A DNA stretch of 64,000 nucleotides. Source: Fodinicola feengrottensis. GTDB taxonomy: Bacteria; Actinomycetota; Actinomycetes; Mycobacteriales; HKI-0501. The stretch spans positions 186,001 through 250,000 of the forward strand of contig NZ_WOTO01000001.1 in the NCBI RefSeq assembly GCF_010993775.1, in the 5' to 3' direction. The first letter of the stretch is position 1; each line of letters starts with the position of its first letter. A program made the position numbers and the translations under genes. The notes beneath the pieces are model-generated. The model was given only the letters and a program-made list of their open reading frames with translations, did not search any database and had not been told where the DNA came from. This document shows positions 1-10,455 of the stretch, one piece after another.

Positions 1-2
1 AG

Positions 3-230
3 CTGCCCGCCGGAACCCGGTTCGTGGCTGGCTTTTTGCACGAGGAAAGGACAATCCAGGAGCAGCGCAAGCTTCTGGACGTCATCGAGGCGGCCGTCGG
101 GCACGAGGTCGACGTAGCAGCCTCCTGCGGCCTCGGCCGCCGAACCCCGGAAGCCGGCTTCGCCACCATGGACCAAGCCCGCGCCCTCTGCGAAAAACCG
201 CCTGATTCGACCCTGGCCACGCTTGGGTGA
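3..230 (+). CDS. MetE-like (cobalamin-independent methionine synthase II family) protein, C-terminal fragment
   Basis: The gene enters from the left edge, so only about 75 C-terminal residues are visible and the true start lies outside. The fragment contains a GFLHEERT stretch, an EQRKLL helix, then DVAASCGLGRRTPE. From memory this ending matches the MetE/UROD-like TIM-barrel proteins annotated as methionine synthase II-like in actinomycetes, where the late Cys is a zinc ligand. The reaction cannot be decided from this piece; many family members are not true methionine synthases. It converges on the glycosidase at 340, with a hairpin between the two ends. Confidence 0.55.
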   Translation: MPAGTRFVAGFLHEERTIQEQRKLLDVIEAAVGHEVDVAASCGLGRRTPEAGFATMDQARALCEKPPDSTLATLG

Positions 231-268
231 TCCCCGGTAGTTGGCCGCCGCAGCGAGGGGTGAGTTTT

Positions 269-301
269 CGCCGAGTGCGGGATTTTGTCCCGATCTCGGC
301 G
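269..301. terminator. Bidirectional hairpin between convergent genes; copy of an intergenic repeat
   Basis: CGCCGAG (269-275) pairs with CTCGGCG (295-301), and CGGGA (278-282) pairs with TCCCG (288-292) around a short T-rich loop. It sits between the 3' ends of the genes ending at 230 (+) and 340 (-), where a bidirectional terminator is expected. There is no long T run, so termination is inferred from position and structure. Bases 295-319 recur with two mismatches at 30988-31012. Confidence 0.5.
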
Positions 302-339
302 TTGAGTGCGGGACATTGTTCAGCGCTCGACGACCCGGG

Positions 340-1555
340 TTAGGCGGTGAGGGAGGTGCGGGCTGGCGGGACGATCGCCACTGGGCCGAGTTTTCGCAGG
401 CCGACCCAGTCCTGGTGGAAGGTGCTGCCGGGGGCGACCTGGTCGCGGGTTTGCGGATCTCGCGGGTCGACGGGGCACATCAGGCCTCGGCGTGCGGCGT
501 TGGCCAGCCGTGTCGGGCGGTTCGCGGAGCCTGCGCAGACCGAGGCGAGGACGTCGGCGACCGGTTTGCGGCGGTGGTCGACGGTGAACAGACCCAAGTC
601 GTACTCGCGGTGCGGGAAGTCCAGAAGTGCCGGGTCGATGTCGTGCGAGCACCACCAGGTGATGCCGCAGAGAGCCGGATTGTCGACGACGGCGTCCACG
701 GTGGCCTGCGCGAAGGCGGCGGCGGAGGCGGCTGGGATGTCGGGTTCGGCGGCGCCGACTTCCTGGAGCCAGACCCGGCGGTCCGCGGTGGTCGCCGCCG
801 CCGCGGCGAGCTCGACGAGGTAGTCGGCGTGGGTGGTGGTGGCGGGTCCCAGCGGGGCGTCTATTCCGGCGACGCCGTTGAAAGTCCACGAGTGGACGGT
901 CGTGATGTCGCCGAGGTCGACGGCCGCGGCCGGGCTGAACGGGTGCGTGGGCGAATACCAGATGTCGTCGTAGAACGAGGTCAGACAGGTGAGCCGCGGT
1001 GCGACGGCGCGTACGCCCGCGACCAGGTCGGCGGTGAAGCCGAAAGTCGCGTCCCAGGGTGGTCGGATTGGCCGGCCAGAGGTTGTTCACCTCATTACCC
1101 AGGGTGACCGCGAAGACGTTCGGGCGAGTGCTGACCGCTGCCGCCACCGTCCGGGTGTAGTCGGCGAGGCCGGCGCGCACGGTGGGGTCGGTGAAGACGC
1201 TGGCCTGATGCCACGTCAGCACCCACGACGGCAGGAAGTCGAAGCTCGACAAGTGCCCTTGCAGCAGGTCGACGGCCACCCGAAGGTCGAACTCGGCGGC
1301 ACAGTCGATCACCGTCAACAGGTCATCGATCGCACGTTGCCGAATCAGCCCGCGATTGGGCTGAATCCACGGCCAGATGGGAAAAACCCGGACGTGGTCG
1401 AGACCGATCGAGGCGAGGTCGGCGAAGTCGCGGCGGGCCGCGTCCGGGTCGAAGTCCAGCCAGCTGTAGAACCACCCGGACGACGGTACGTAGTTGGCGC
1501 CCATCCAGAGCGAACGACCGGCTGTACCGCCGCCTGACAGACCATCGGACGGCAC
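340..1555 (-). CDS. Glycoside hydrolase, GH5-like TIM-barrel
   Basis: About 405 codons, secreted or cytoplasmic not resolved. The N-terminal half has LWMGANYVPSSGW and HVRVFPIWPW, typical of GH5-type beta-glycosidases. The acid/base Glu is seen in TLGNEVNN, and the second catalytic Glu is probably in VWLQEVGA, followed by CGITWWCSHD. A one-base indel near 1063 splits it into two frames; the downstream frame continues with WDATFGFTADLV. I chose the GTG at 1555, preceded by AGAAGGG at good spacing, because longer starts would overlap the operator at 1607-1622. It lies next to a LacI gene and an ABC importer, so it probably acts on the imported oligosaccharide. Substrate unknown. Confidence 0.75.
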
Positions 1556-1606
1556 GTGGTGACACCCTTCTGCCTTCCGGCCGGCACCGTGCGCGGCCGC
1601 CGGTAG

Positions 1607-1622
1607 ACTAAAGCGATTTAGT
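1607..1622. promoter_or_regulatory. LacI-type operator upstream of the GH5-like gene
   Basis: ACTAAAGCGATTTAGT has perfect 6-bp arms (ACTAAA and TTTAGT) around a 4-base centre. It lies 52 bp upstream of the GTG start of the glycosidase and next to the LacI gene. A related site is at 2827-2842. Size and symmetry are typical of LacI-family operators; binding by the adjacent repressor is inferred. Confidence 0.7.
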
Positions 1623-1645
1623 GACGCCGGCAAGAGCCGGCCGGG

Positions 1646-2662
1646 TTAAACGGCGGGAGCGGCCGTGCTTTCGCGAGCGACCAGGTTCGGCGTGGGCAGC
1701 TTCAGGCCGGTCGTCGAGGCGCCGTCGATGACGTCCAGGAGCGTACGGGCGAGCAGCTCACCCAGCGCGAAAGTGTCGCGTGAGAGGGCGGTCAGCGCCG
1801 GATGCATGAGCCGGGCCAGCAACGAGTCGTCGAAGGAGACGATGGACAGGTCTTCCGGGATCCGCAGGCCCATCTCCAGCGCGACGCCGAGGCCGGCGAC
1901 GGCCATGATGTCGCTGTCGTAGACGATCGCGCTCGGCCGTGGCCGGTTCGACAGCAGTCGGCGGGTGGCAGCGGCTCCTTCGGCATCGCTGAAATCCGTC
2001 GGCCAGGACCGCGCGCCTTCCAGATCCAGCCGCGCAGCGGCGTCCCGCAACGCGCGGATTCGGCGCTGGGTATGCCAAAGTTCGGGCAGGCCCGCGACGT
2101 GCGCGATCCGCCGGTGGCCGAGCGCGGCGAGGTAGTCGACGATGTGCAGCATCGCTTCCCGGTCGTCGGTCCAGACACTCGGTAGGTTGCCGTGCTTGCC
2201 CGGTCCGCCGAGCACCACCACCGGCAGCCGCGAACGTTCGAGCTCTTCGACCCGCGGATCCTGTGAGCGCAGGTCGAACAAAACCACTCCGTCGACGCGG
2301 TTTTCGGACTGCCAGCGCCGATAAATGGCCGCCTCGGCGGCGATGTCCTCGACCACCAGCAGTTGCAGTCCGGTGCCGCGCACCGAAAGTCCGGCCTGCA
2401 GGCCGGAAACGATCTGCGCGAAGAACGGCTCGACGCCCAGCGTTCGGGCCGGTCGCGCGGAAACCAGCCCGACCATGCCGGCCCGGGCACCGCGCAACGC
2501 GCGGGCGGGCGCTGTGCGGCCGCCAGCCCATCTCCTCGGCGATCGGAGGATGCGCTGCCGGGTCGCGTCGCTGACGGGGGGGCGGCCGTTGAGCGCGAAC
2601 GAAACCGCGCCCTTGGAGACGCCGGACTGCCGGGCGATGTCGCCGATGGTCGGCCGGGTCAT
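1646..2662 (-). CDS. LacI-family transcriptional repressor (first copy)
   Basis: About 338 residues. The N-terminal helix-turn-helix reads TIGDIARQSGVSKGAVSFAL, followed by the periplasmic-binding-protein-like sensor domain with DGVVLFDL, LGHRRIAHVAG and SIVSFDDS. The ATG at 2662 follows GGGAGG by five bases. Between about 2500 and 2550 the frame slips and returns: the expected hinge helix is readable only in a neighbouring frame, so two compensating indels sit about 45 bases apart. It is divergent from the ABC importer at 2886 and upstream of the glycosidase, with operator-like sites at both promoters. It probably senses the imported sugar or a derivative and represses both units. Confidence 0.9.
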   Translation of the reverse strand: MTRPTIGDIARQSGVSKGAVSFALNGRPPVSDATRQRILRSPRRWAGGRTAPARALRGARAGMVGLVSARPARTLGVEPFFAQIVSGLQAGLSVRGTGLQLLVVEDIAAEAAIYRRWQSENRVDGVVLFDLRSQDPRVEELERSRLPVVVLGGPGKHGNLPSVWTDDREAMLHIVDYLAALGHRRIAHVAGLPELWHTQRRIRALRDAAARLDLEGARSWPTDFSDAEGAAATRRLLSNRPRPSAIVYDSDIMAVAGLGVALEMGLRIPEDLSIVSFDDSLLARLMHPALTALSRDTFALGELLARTLLDVIDGASTTGLKLPTPNLVARESTAAPAV

Positions 2663-2826
2663 GGCCACCTCCCTTCGCGCGCTTCGGGTCGTACGGGTGC
2701 GCGTACGCGCCGGGTCATCCTACGAGGCGTAGGCCTTCTCCGGCGGGTCGACGGGCCCGCGAGGCCTGGCCGGATCTTTCCCCGAGGTGCTTGACAGCCC
2801 GACGTGACCCGGCGCATAGTTCCGCA

Positions 2827-2842
2827 ACTAGATCAGTTTAGT
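2827..2842. promoter_or_regulatory. LacI-type operator between the repressor and ABC importer genes
   Basis: ACTAGATCAGTTTAGT keeps the outer ACTA/TAGT arms of the site at 1607 with a less symmetrical centre. It is located in the divergent promoter region, 44 bp before the binding-protein start at 2886 and 165 bp before the repressor start, so it could control both. Confidence 0.6.
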
Positions 2843-2885
2843 AACCGTCCGTGGGCGGGGCTGCCGGTCAGAGGAGACAGGGTCG

Positions 2886-4185
2886 ATGCGCAGCAGGAAC
2901 AGGTGGGTCTCGGTGGTGGCCGCCACGGCGGCCGCGGTGCTGGCGCTGTCGGCCTGCGGGCTTGGTGGCAACAGCGGTGGTGGCGGCGCCAACCAGGTGG
3001 TGCCCAGTGGGGGTCCGCTCAAGGGCGAGATCACCTATCACGTGGTCTCTTAAAAACGACAAGTTCACCCCCTATTTCACCGCCCTGATCAAGGCTTTCC
3101 AGGCGCAGCACCCGGGTACGAAGATTAACTGGATCGACCAGCCAGGCGACGGCTACGAGGCCAAGGTGTCCAGCCAGGTCAGCAGCGGCAGCCTGCCGGA
3201 CGTGGTCAACCTGCCGCCGGAATTCGCTTACCAGGTCGTCCAGGCCGGGGGTCTTTTGGACCTTTCGAAGAACATCCCGACGCTGACCCAGGACTACGTC
3301 AAAAGTGGCCTGAACGCGTACACGTATCCGGGTGTTTCCGGCACGTACGGCCTGCCCTGGTATCTCGGCACCGACGTGAACTTCTGGAACACGGCCCTGT
3401 TGCAGAAGGACGGCCTGAATCCGGCCAACCTGCCCAAAACCTTCGACGAGTTGGTCGCGCAAGCCAAGATCATGCACGACAAGTCCGGCGGCAGGGACTA
3501 CTTGATGAGCCGGCCGCCCGGCATCCTGGACATCTACAACTCCGGTACGGCGATGATGTCCGCGGACGGCAAGAAGTTCGTCTTCAACACGCCCGCCGCC
3601 GAGGCCATCGTCGACAAATACACGGCCGCTTTCAAGGCCGGCTACCTGCCGGCGGACGTGCTCACCAAGTCATACGAGGGAAACTCGGCGCTGTTCGTCA
3701 AGCAGGTGGTCGGCTGGACGACCGGCACCGGAAACTACATTCAGGGCACCGCGCAGACGAACCCGACGCTGGCCAAGCAGATCATCCCGTCGCCGGCGAT
3801 CGGCACCCCGCCGCTGTACGTGCAGGGAATTTCGGTTTCGGCGAAAAGCAAGAACCTGCCGCTGGCGCTGGCTTTCGCCCAGTTCTCCACCAACAACGAC
3901 AACCAGGTCAACTTCATCAAGCTGGCGCAGGGATTTCTGCCCGGCACCACGGCGGCGGGATCCAGCCCGGTGTACAGCAAGAGCGACGGCACCCCGCAAG
4001 GTGACGCGGCGGTGATCGCGTACGCGTCGCTGAAAACCGCGGTGAATGTCAAGCCGGCGGCGTGGACCGACGCGATGGACACCTACCTCGCGCAGCAGAT
4101 CGCGCTCGCGATGACCGGCAAGCAGACCTCCAAGCAGGCATTGGACAACGCGGTCGCGAAGAGCAACCAGCTGCTCGGGCCCTGA
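2886..4185 (+). CDS. Sugar ABC transporter substrate-binding lipoprotein (first system)
   Basis: Extracellular solute-binding protein family 1. The ATG at 2886 follows AGAGGAGA and starts a lipoprotein signal ending LALSACG, the lipobox Cys being acylated. A one-base loss near 3050 puts this leader out of frame with the rest of the protein, which begins at LKNDKFTPYFTALIKAF. The mature part has typical family features (LPDVVNLPPEFAYQV, YGLPWYLGTDV, ALFVKQVVGW) and ends at the usual length of about 430 residues. It is the first gene of an importer with the permeases at 4189 and 5136. No ATPase gene is present, so it probably shares an MsiK-type ATPase encoded elsewhere. Confidence 0.9.
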
Positions 4186-4188
4186 GCG

Positions 4189-5139
4189 TTGAGCACGCTC
4201 CGGCAGGACCGGCCGGCGACCGCGCGTCGCCGGCCTTCGCCGAGTGTGCCGGCGCGCCGGCGGATCCGGTTCCAGCGCTGGTTCAGCCCGTGGCTGTTGG
4301 TGGTGCCCGCATTGCTCTGGCTGGCTGTTTTCAGTCTGTGGCCAGCGATCAACACCGGTGTGCTGTCGTTCACCAACGTTCGTACGCTCACTGGCGGCGA
4401 GTTCGTCGGGTTGACCAACTACGCCCAGATGTTCCAGGATCCGCAGCTGCGGGACGCGATCGTCAACACCGTCCTCTACATGCTCGTTTGCCTGCCGTTG
4501 CTGGTGTTCCTGCCGTTGTTGCTGGCCTTGCTGGTGGAGCGGCAGCTGCCTTTCATCACGTTTTTCCGTACGGTGCTGTATTTTCCGGTGATCGCGTCCG
4601 CGGTCGTGGTCGCGTTGATCTGGCAGTGGCTGCTGGACGAACGAGGGGTGGTCAACGGACTGGCGCAGCAGCTCAACCTCACGCATGCGGCTGTTCCCTT
4701 CCTGACCGACCGCTGGCTGCTGCTGTTCAGCGCCATTGGCCTCACGGTGTGGAAGGGCGTCGGCTACTACATGATTATTTACCTGTCGGCGCTGGGAAAT
4801 GTCCGCCAGGAACTGCATGAGGCGGCCGCGGTGGACGGCGCCGGCCTGATCCGTCGGTTCTGGACCGTCACCGTTCCGGGCGTACGCGGCACGATGGTGC
4901 TGGTCGCGGTGCTGATCTCGGTGAACGCGATGCGTATCTTCACCGAGCTCTACATCCTGGGTGGCTCCACCGGTGGGGTCGGCGGCCAGGACGTTTCGGT
5001 GGTGATGCTGATCCAGGGCGCCGGGTCCGGTGCCAACGGCCAACTCGGGTACGCGTCCGCCCTGAGTGTGCTGCTTTTCGTCATCACCGTGGGCCCGATG
5101 ATCGCGCTGGCTCGGCTCAACAGGTCGGCCGACCAGTGA
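4189..5139 (+). CDS. Sugar ABC transporter permease, MalF type
   Basis: 316 residues, uninterrupted. About six hydrophobic helices are visible; the EAA loop that docks the ATPase reads ELHEAAAVDGAG. The basic N-terminus and LVVPALLWLAVFSLWPA first helix are typical of actinobacterial MalF-like permeases. The most upstream start is a TTG at 4189, three bases after the binding-protein stop, suggesting translational coupling; no better ATG or GTG lies before the first helix. It pairs with the permease at 5136. Confidence 0.9.
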   Translation: MSTLRQDRPATARRRPSPSVPARRRIRFQRWFSPWLLVVPALLWLAVFSLWPAINTGVLSFTNVRTLTGGEFVGLTNYAQMFQDPQLRDAIVNTVLYMLVCLPLLVFLPLLLALLVERQLPFITFFRTVLYFPVIASAVVVALIWQWLLDERGVVNGLAQQLNLTHAAVPFLTDRWLLLFSAIGLTVWKGVGYYMIIYLSALGNVRQELHEAAAVDGAGLIRRFWTVTVPGVRGTMVLVAVLISVNAMRIFTELYILGGSTGGVGGQDVSVVMLIQGAGSGANGQLGYASALSVLLFVITVGPMIALARLNRSADQ

Positions 5140-5986
5140 GCGCCCGCAGGTCTTTTGGATCGCTGACACCGCTCGGTCTGGTGGCGCGGTATGTCACGTT
5201 GCTCGGCGTGCTGGCCATCACGATCGGCCCGCTGCTATGGGAATTGGCCACCTCACTGAAAAGCAAGGCCGAGGACGTGTACGCGGCGACGCCTTCGTTT
5301 GTGCCGCAGCACCCGACTTTCGCGAACTATGCCGAGGTTGCCCGGACGATCCCGGTCTGGCAGTTCGCCACCAACTCGCTGATCGTCGCCGCGCTGTGCG
5401 TGGTTGGCAACCTGATCGGCGCGACCATCGCCGGCTTCGCGTTGGCTCGGCTCAAATTCCGCGGCCGGCGGCTGGTTTTCGGACTGTTCCTGTCGACTTT
5501 GGTGCTGCCCGGCGAAGTGACGATCATTTCGCAGTTCCAAACGGTGGTGAACCTCGGTGTTGGCAACACCTTGCTGGGGGGGTCGCGTTGCCGTCGATGA
5601 TCGGCGCCTTGAACGTTTTGTTGATGCGCAACGCCTTTATGGCCATCCCGCTGGAGATCGACGAAGCGGCGTTGCTGGACGGGGCGAATGTCTGGCAGCG
5701 GCTGCTCTATATCGGCCTGCCGAGCGTACGCGGAATCATGAGTGTGGTCGCGATTCTTTCGTTCATCGGCGCCTGGGACGACTTTCTCTGGCCGCTGTTG
5801 GTGTTGCAGAGCCCGGACAAGTTGACACTGACGGTCGGGCTGGCGTACCTGCACAGCACCTTCTCGGCCGATCCCCGGACCATCGCCGCCGGCGCGATGA
5901 TCGCCTTGCTGCCGATTGTGGTGTTGTTCGTCTCGTTGCAGCGATTCTTCTTCCGAGGCGTCGGCGAAGGAGCCGTCAAAGGCTGA
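5136..5986 (+). CDS. Sugar ABC transporter permease, MalG type
   Basis: The GTG start overlaps the previous stop in GTGA. Six membrane segments; the EAA loop is EIDEAALLDGAN. A run of seven G at 5575-5582 interrupts the frame: five G would give the expected LLGVALPSM continuation, so two extra G (or an equivalent indel) are likely. The ending RFFFRGVGEGAVKG is the usual MalG-type C-terminus. Last gene of the importer that starts at 2886. Confidence 0.88.
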
Positions 5987-6361
5987 CCGCGCTCTCCACT
6001 CCACCGACTGGGCGCTGACAGCCACTATCGGGACGCTGGCGCTGTGACGAGGCACACCAGCATCTGTGGCCCCAGAAACCCGAGGAATCTGTGGAACCCG
6101 GTAAGGCGCATGCATCAGCGATGGCTGGTAACGATTGGACCTTTTTGTTCCAGCACTTACACGGAATGCAATCAAACGATTACACAGAATAGTCATGACC
6201 CTGCCCTTCAGGGCGGTCAAGGGGCGCTGAAAGTACCGCTGGGCGGGCCTTTTCGGGTCAGCGGGGCCGTCTCTCAGTCATTCTGAAAGCAAATCCGGGC
6301 CGCGATGTATCAGGCCATCCGGTCGGGCCGTCCTCATAGGAGAGCGCTGGAGGGGATGGAG
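5987..6361 (+). other. Intergenic region, 375 bp, probable promoter of the GMC operon
   Basis: No convincing coding region. Bases 6125-6200 are clearly more A+T-rich than the surroundings and hold two similar words, TAACGATTGG and AAACGATTAC, about 37 bp apart. Around 6192-6215 TGACC and GGTCA arms can pair through GCCC/GGGC with a two-base bulge; no T run follows. The A+T-rich patch is the best place for the promoter of the downstream operon. The purine-rich GGAGGGG at 6349-6355 is the ribosome binding site for 6362. Confidence 0.4.
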
Positions 6362-8038
6362 ATGGCTGACGCGCGGGGGTGGGTCGACGCGGTCGTGGTC
6401 GGCTCCGGGTTCGGCGGTGCGGCGGCGGCGGCCTGCCGGCTGGCCGAGGCCGGCCGGTCGGTGTGTGTGCTGGAACGCGGCAAGACGTATCCGCCCGGCT
6501 CGTTCCCGCGTCGGCCGGACCAATGGCCGCCAACTTCTGGGATCCCAGCGAGGGATTGCAGGGCATCTTCGACATCTGGTCCTTCCGGCACCTGGAGTCC
6601 GTGGTGGCCAGCGGGGTCGGCGGCGGCTCGCTGATCTACGCGAACGTCATGTTGCGCAAGGACGAGCACTGGTTCGTACGCGATCAGGGCCCGGCTGGCG
6701 GGTACGAGTCGTGGCCGGTCACCCGCGAGGACCTGGAGCCCTGGTACGACCGGGCCGAGAAAATGATGGGCGCGACCGGAAATCCGTATCCGTACACCGA
6801 CCGGACGGCGAAGACGCAGGCGATGCGGCGGGCCGCGAGTCGGCTGGGAATGGACTGGTTTCGGCCGCCGCTCGCGATCGCTTTCGCCGGCGACGGCAAG
6901 CGGCCCGGCGAGCCGATCCCGGACTCCGCCGACAACATTCACGGCGTGGCGCGGCTTTCCTGCCGGTTGTGCGGCGAATGTGACATCGGCTGCAACGACG
7001 GCGCCAAGAACAGTCTCGACTTCACCTACCTCACCGCTGCCGTACGAGCCGGCGCACAGTTGCAGGATCGCAGCGAGGTCAAGGAAATCCTGCCGATTGA
7101 CGGTGGCTACGAGGTGCGGTACGTCCGGCACCACGCGGACAACGAAGGTATTCGGCGGGGCACCGGGGTGCCACCGAAAACCGTGCTGCGCTGCCGGACC
7201 CTGGTACTGGGCGCCGGCACCTTCGGATCGACTTTCCTGTTGCTCCGCAACCGGAAAGCTTTCCCGGGCCTCAGCCCGGCGCTGGGCACCCGGTTCTGTG
7301 GCAATGGTGACCTGCTTGGATTTGTTTTGGACAGCCCGGACAAACTGAACGCCTCGTACGGGCCGGTGATCACCAGCACCATGCGGGTGCCGGACGAGCT
7401 GGACGGTGGCACCGGCCGCGGCTATTACATCCAGGACGGCGGTTATCCGGGTTTTGTTGACTGGCTGGTGGAAGCGGCGACGCTGACCGGTCCGGCGAAG
7501 CGAGCCGCCCGGTTCGCCGTCCGCACTGATGCAAGTTCGCCGGCGGACCGCCGGCCAGCGAGATCGGCAACCAGCTGGCCGCACTGGTCGGACAGGGCAA
7601 GTCGTCTTCCGGCGCGTTGCCGCTGCTGGGCATGGGCCGCGATGTCCCGGATGGCCGATTGCGGCTGGAGAACGGATATCTGGAGCTGGACTGGTGTGAC
7701 GAGAGCTCCCGGGAGTATTTCGCGACCGTGCAGGCGTCGATGACGGCGATCGCGCAGGAGCTTGGCGGCCGGTTCATGATCAACCCTTCCCGGCACCTGC
7801 ACCGCATTATTTCCCCGCATCCGCTCGGCGGGGTGCCGATGGGCAGTAATCCGGACCAGGGGGTGTGGTGGACGCGCACGGCGAGGCGTACGGGCATCCC
7901 GGCCTTTTCGTGGTGGATGGCTCGGTGATGCCGGGCCCGGTCGGTGCGAACCCGTCGCTGACGATCGCGGCGCTGGCCGAGCGGTTCACCGAACGCATTC
8001 TGGAGCGGCTCGACCAGCGGCTGGCGGTGGCCCGGTGA
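6362..8038 (+). CDS. GMC-family oxidoreductase (cholesterol-oxidase-like flavoprotein)
   Basis: About 558 residues once three indels (near 6530, 7550 and 7860) are bridged. FAD binding: VVVGSGFGGAAAA near the N-terminus and ASGVGGGSLIYANV around residue 80. A Cys-rich stretch CRLCGECDIGCNDGAK follows, typical of a GMC branch related to cholesterol oxidase. The C-terminus has SPHPLGGVPMG and FVVDGSVMPGPVGANPSL, the His and Asn of which are the usual active-site pair. I chose the ATG at 6362 because GGAGGGG stands six bases before it. The stop overlaps the start of the patatin-like gene. Substrate (sterol or other alcohol) is unknown. Confidence 0.85.
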
Positions 8039-9550
8039 CCGCGCCACCGTCGCCGCGGCGAGCACTGATTATGGCTGGCGGCGGCCTGAAAGTGGCTTAC
8101 CAGGCCGGAGTTTTACAGGTCTGGCTGGATGAAGCAGAGCTGGATTTCGATCTGGCCGACGGCGCCAGCGGTGGTGTCCTCAACCTGGCAATGTGGTGCC
8201 AGGGCATGACCGGCACCCAGATCGCCGACAACTGGCGGGCATATCACCCTCTGCGGGCCGGCACGCCGAACGTGCGTGGGTGGCTGCGCGGACCGTACGC
8301 GCCCTCGCTTTTGACCCTCTCGGGAATGAAAAACCGGGTCCTGCCGGGGTTTGGGTTGGACTGGCACGCGATCCGGTCCACCAGACGAGAGGCGACTTTC
8401 AATCTTTTCAACGTCAGCCGGCAGGAACACCAGGTGCTGCCGGCCGCGCGAATGACCGATGATTTGCTGCTTTCCGGGATCGCACTGCCGATGTGGTTCC
8501 CGCCGGTACGGGTCGACGGCGACACGTACATAGACTCGGTTTTCGCCACCGACGCGAACCTGGAGGAAACCGTCCGCCGCGGGGCCACCGAGTTGTGGGT
8601 GATCTGGACGGTGAGTACGCGCGGGCAGTGGCGTCCCGGTTTCGTGTCGGAATACTTCACCATGATCGAGGCGGCGGCGAACAGCCGGCTGCGCGCCTCG
8701 CTGGACCGGATCGAGCGCAGCAATGCGGCGCTGACTGCTGGGAAACCGTCCGAGTTCGGCCATAAAGTCACCGTGCACCTGTTGGCCGCTGAGGTGCCGC
8801 TGCACTATTTGTTGAATTTCCGCAAGGCGAGTTTCGCCGAGGCGGTCGATCTGGGGGTACGGGATGCCCGCGCTTGGTGCGCCAAGCGCGGGATTCCGGT
8901 CCGTACGAAGGAGTTCCTGCCGCAACCGGCAGCGGTCGACTCGGTCAGCTTCCATGAGGTGATGACCGGCACGATCAGCCGCAACCGGGCGCCGGCCGGG
9001 CAATCCGCCAAGATGACGTGGAATTGGACGTGGTGGTCAAGGACACCGCCCGTTTCGTGGCTGATTCAGCGCACGTCGCGGCCGTTTTCGGGGTCGTACG
9101 CTGTGCTGCTCTTGGTGGGGAACTGCCTATTCGGCAAGGAAGTTTCAACATCCTGGTGGACGCCGGGTCGACCGCGCCGCAGCCGACCAAACTGATGGTC
9201 TACGACCTGGAAGTGACCGACGCGAAAGGCCGCGCTTTGGCCATTCACGGGGTGAAAACCGTCCGCCACGATGCCACTCTGGACCTTTGGCCGGACACCA
9301 CCACGTTGGCCACCGAGGTCCGGCACGACCATCGGCTGATCGCCGCTGGCACGTTGCGGATCAGCGTCCCCGGGCTGCTCCGCCAGCTTGCCTCTTTCCG
9401 GGCCACCGCGTCCACACCCACCGAGCAAGCCGAGGCGCTGGGCCGGTTCGGCACGTTCTTTTTAGGCCATTTATGGGAAGTCTACCGGCGGCGAGCCGCC
9501 GCGCCGATCCCGTTGCCGCGCGCTGGCTGCGCAAGACGGCGGCCAGGTGA
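8035..9550 (+). CDS. Patatin-like phospholipase with a C-terminal GMC-associated domain
   Basis: GTG start overlapping the GMC stop. Residues 1-320 are a patatin hydrolase: MAGGGLKVAYQAG oxyanion loop, nucleophile Ser in DGASGG, and the Asp in TYIDSVFATDANLE. After an indel near 9013 a second domain begins (MELDVVVKDTARF, ALGGELPIRQGSFNI, DLWPDTTTL, LGRFGTFFLGHLWEVY). From memory this domain is normally part of large GMC/hydrolase proteins of actinomycetes, where it lies between the oxidoreductase and hydrolase parts. Another indel near 9510 leads to RWLRKTAAR and a stop overlapping the next gene. Lipid or sterol-ester hydrolysis is an inference. Confidence 0.75.
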
Positions 9551-10455
9551 CCGGCAGATGGACCGTGCTGGCCCGCCGGCACGGGGTCTCGCTGCGGGTG
9601 TGCGGGCAGGGCCCGCCGGTGGTGGTGATCCCGGGCATGGAAGGCAGCGGGGAAAGCTGCCTTGATGTGGTACTTCCGGTCGTACGGACCGGAATCAGAG
9701 TCCCTGTGGAGGCGCCGGGTGGGCTCGGGGGCGCCTTCGCAGGGACGCCTGGACGGTCTCCGGACGCCGAGACGGGGGCGTCCGGAGGCCGCGTTATCCT
9801 GGTCGACTATTCGGCTGAGCGGCACCGGTTGTTGGGGCAGTTGGTCGGTACGATCGCGGGCCTCCTTCGGCAGGTGTTGCCTCCCGATGAGCCGGTGGTG
9901 TGGTGGGGTCAGTCATTCGGCAATCTGCTGATCGCGCTGGTGCGGCAGCGGCTCGACCTGGCACGGGGGGCGGGCGGTGCTGGTGAGCCCTTTTACCGGT
10001 CTTCCGGCCGTACGCGTACGCATCGGTCATGTTGCGATGGCGCTCACTCCGTCGAGCGTTTACGCGAGTACGGCTCGACCCACCGGGCGGTTGCTTTTCG
10101 GTCCGGATCCCGACGATGCCGGCGGGCCTTTTTTTCGGTGCGCTAGCGGCGATGCATCCGCTCACAGTGCGGCGGCGGCGAATGGGCTGGTTGGCCGGTC
10201 AGGATTTCGCGAGTGCTTTTCTGGCTCTCCGCGATCCACTCGGGGTCTGGCTGGGCGATCGGGACCGGTTGGTCGATTTACCGCGACAGCTGGCATTCAT
10301 TTTTTTCCGCGCTGGCGCGCCGGCCGGGTGACCGGTTGACCGTGGTCGGCGGTTGCGGTCACGTCGTACTTCCGTTGCAGGCTATGGAAAGCGTACGCAC
10401 CGGCGTGCGGGACTGGTTGAACCTCAACCCGCCGTCGGACGCCCGTCAGCAATAG
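9547..10455 (+). CDS. Alpha/beta-fold hydrolase
   Basis: About 302 residues; GTG start overlapping the upstream stop. Features in order: oxyanion-type VVVIPGMEGSGES, nucleophile elbow WWGQSFGNLL, acid loop LGDRDRLVDLP and catalytic His in GGCGHVVLP. Indels near 9965, 10125 and 10300 force reading across all three frames. It ends inside the 3' end of the LuxR-type gene on the other strand (32-bp overlap). Third member of the unit with the GMC and patatin genes, so the three products probably act on one lipid-like substrate. Confidence 0.7.

Noticed and set aside
4189..4820. Alternative plus-strand frame over the first MalF permease
   Set aside because: It lacks hydrophobic helices and the EAA loop, while the overlapping frame has both.
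3670..5169. A 499-codon minus-strand open frame across the first importer
   Set aside because: It lies opposite recognised binding-protein and permease genes and reads as His/Gln/Arg-rich noise.
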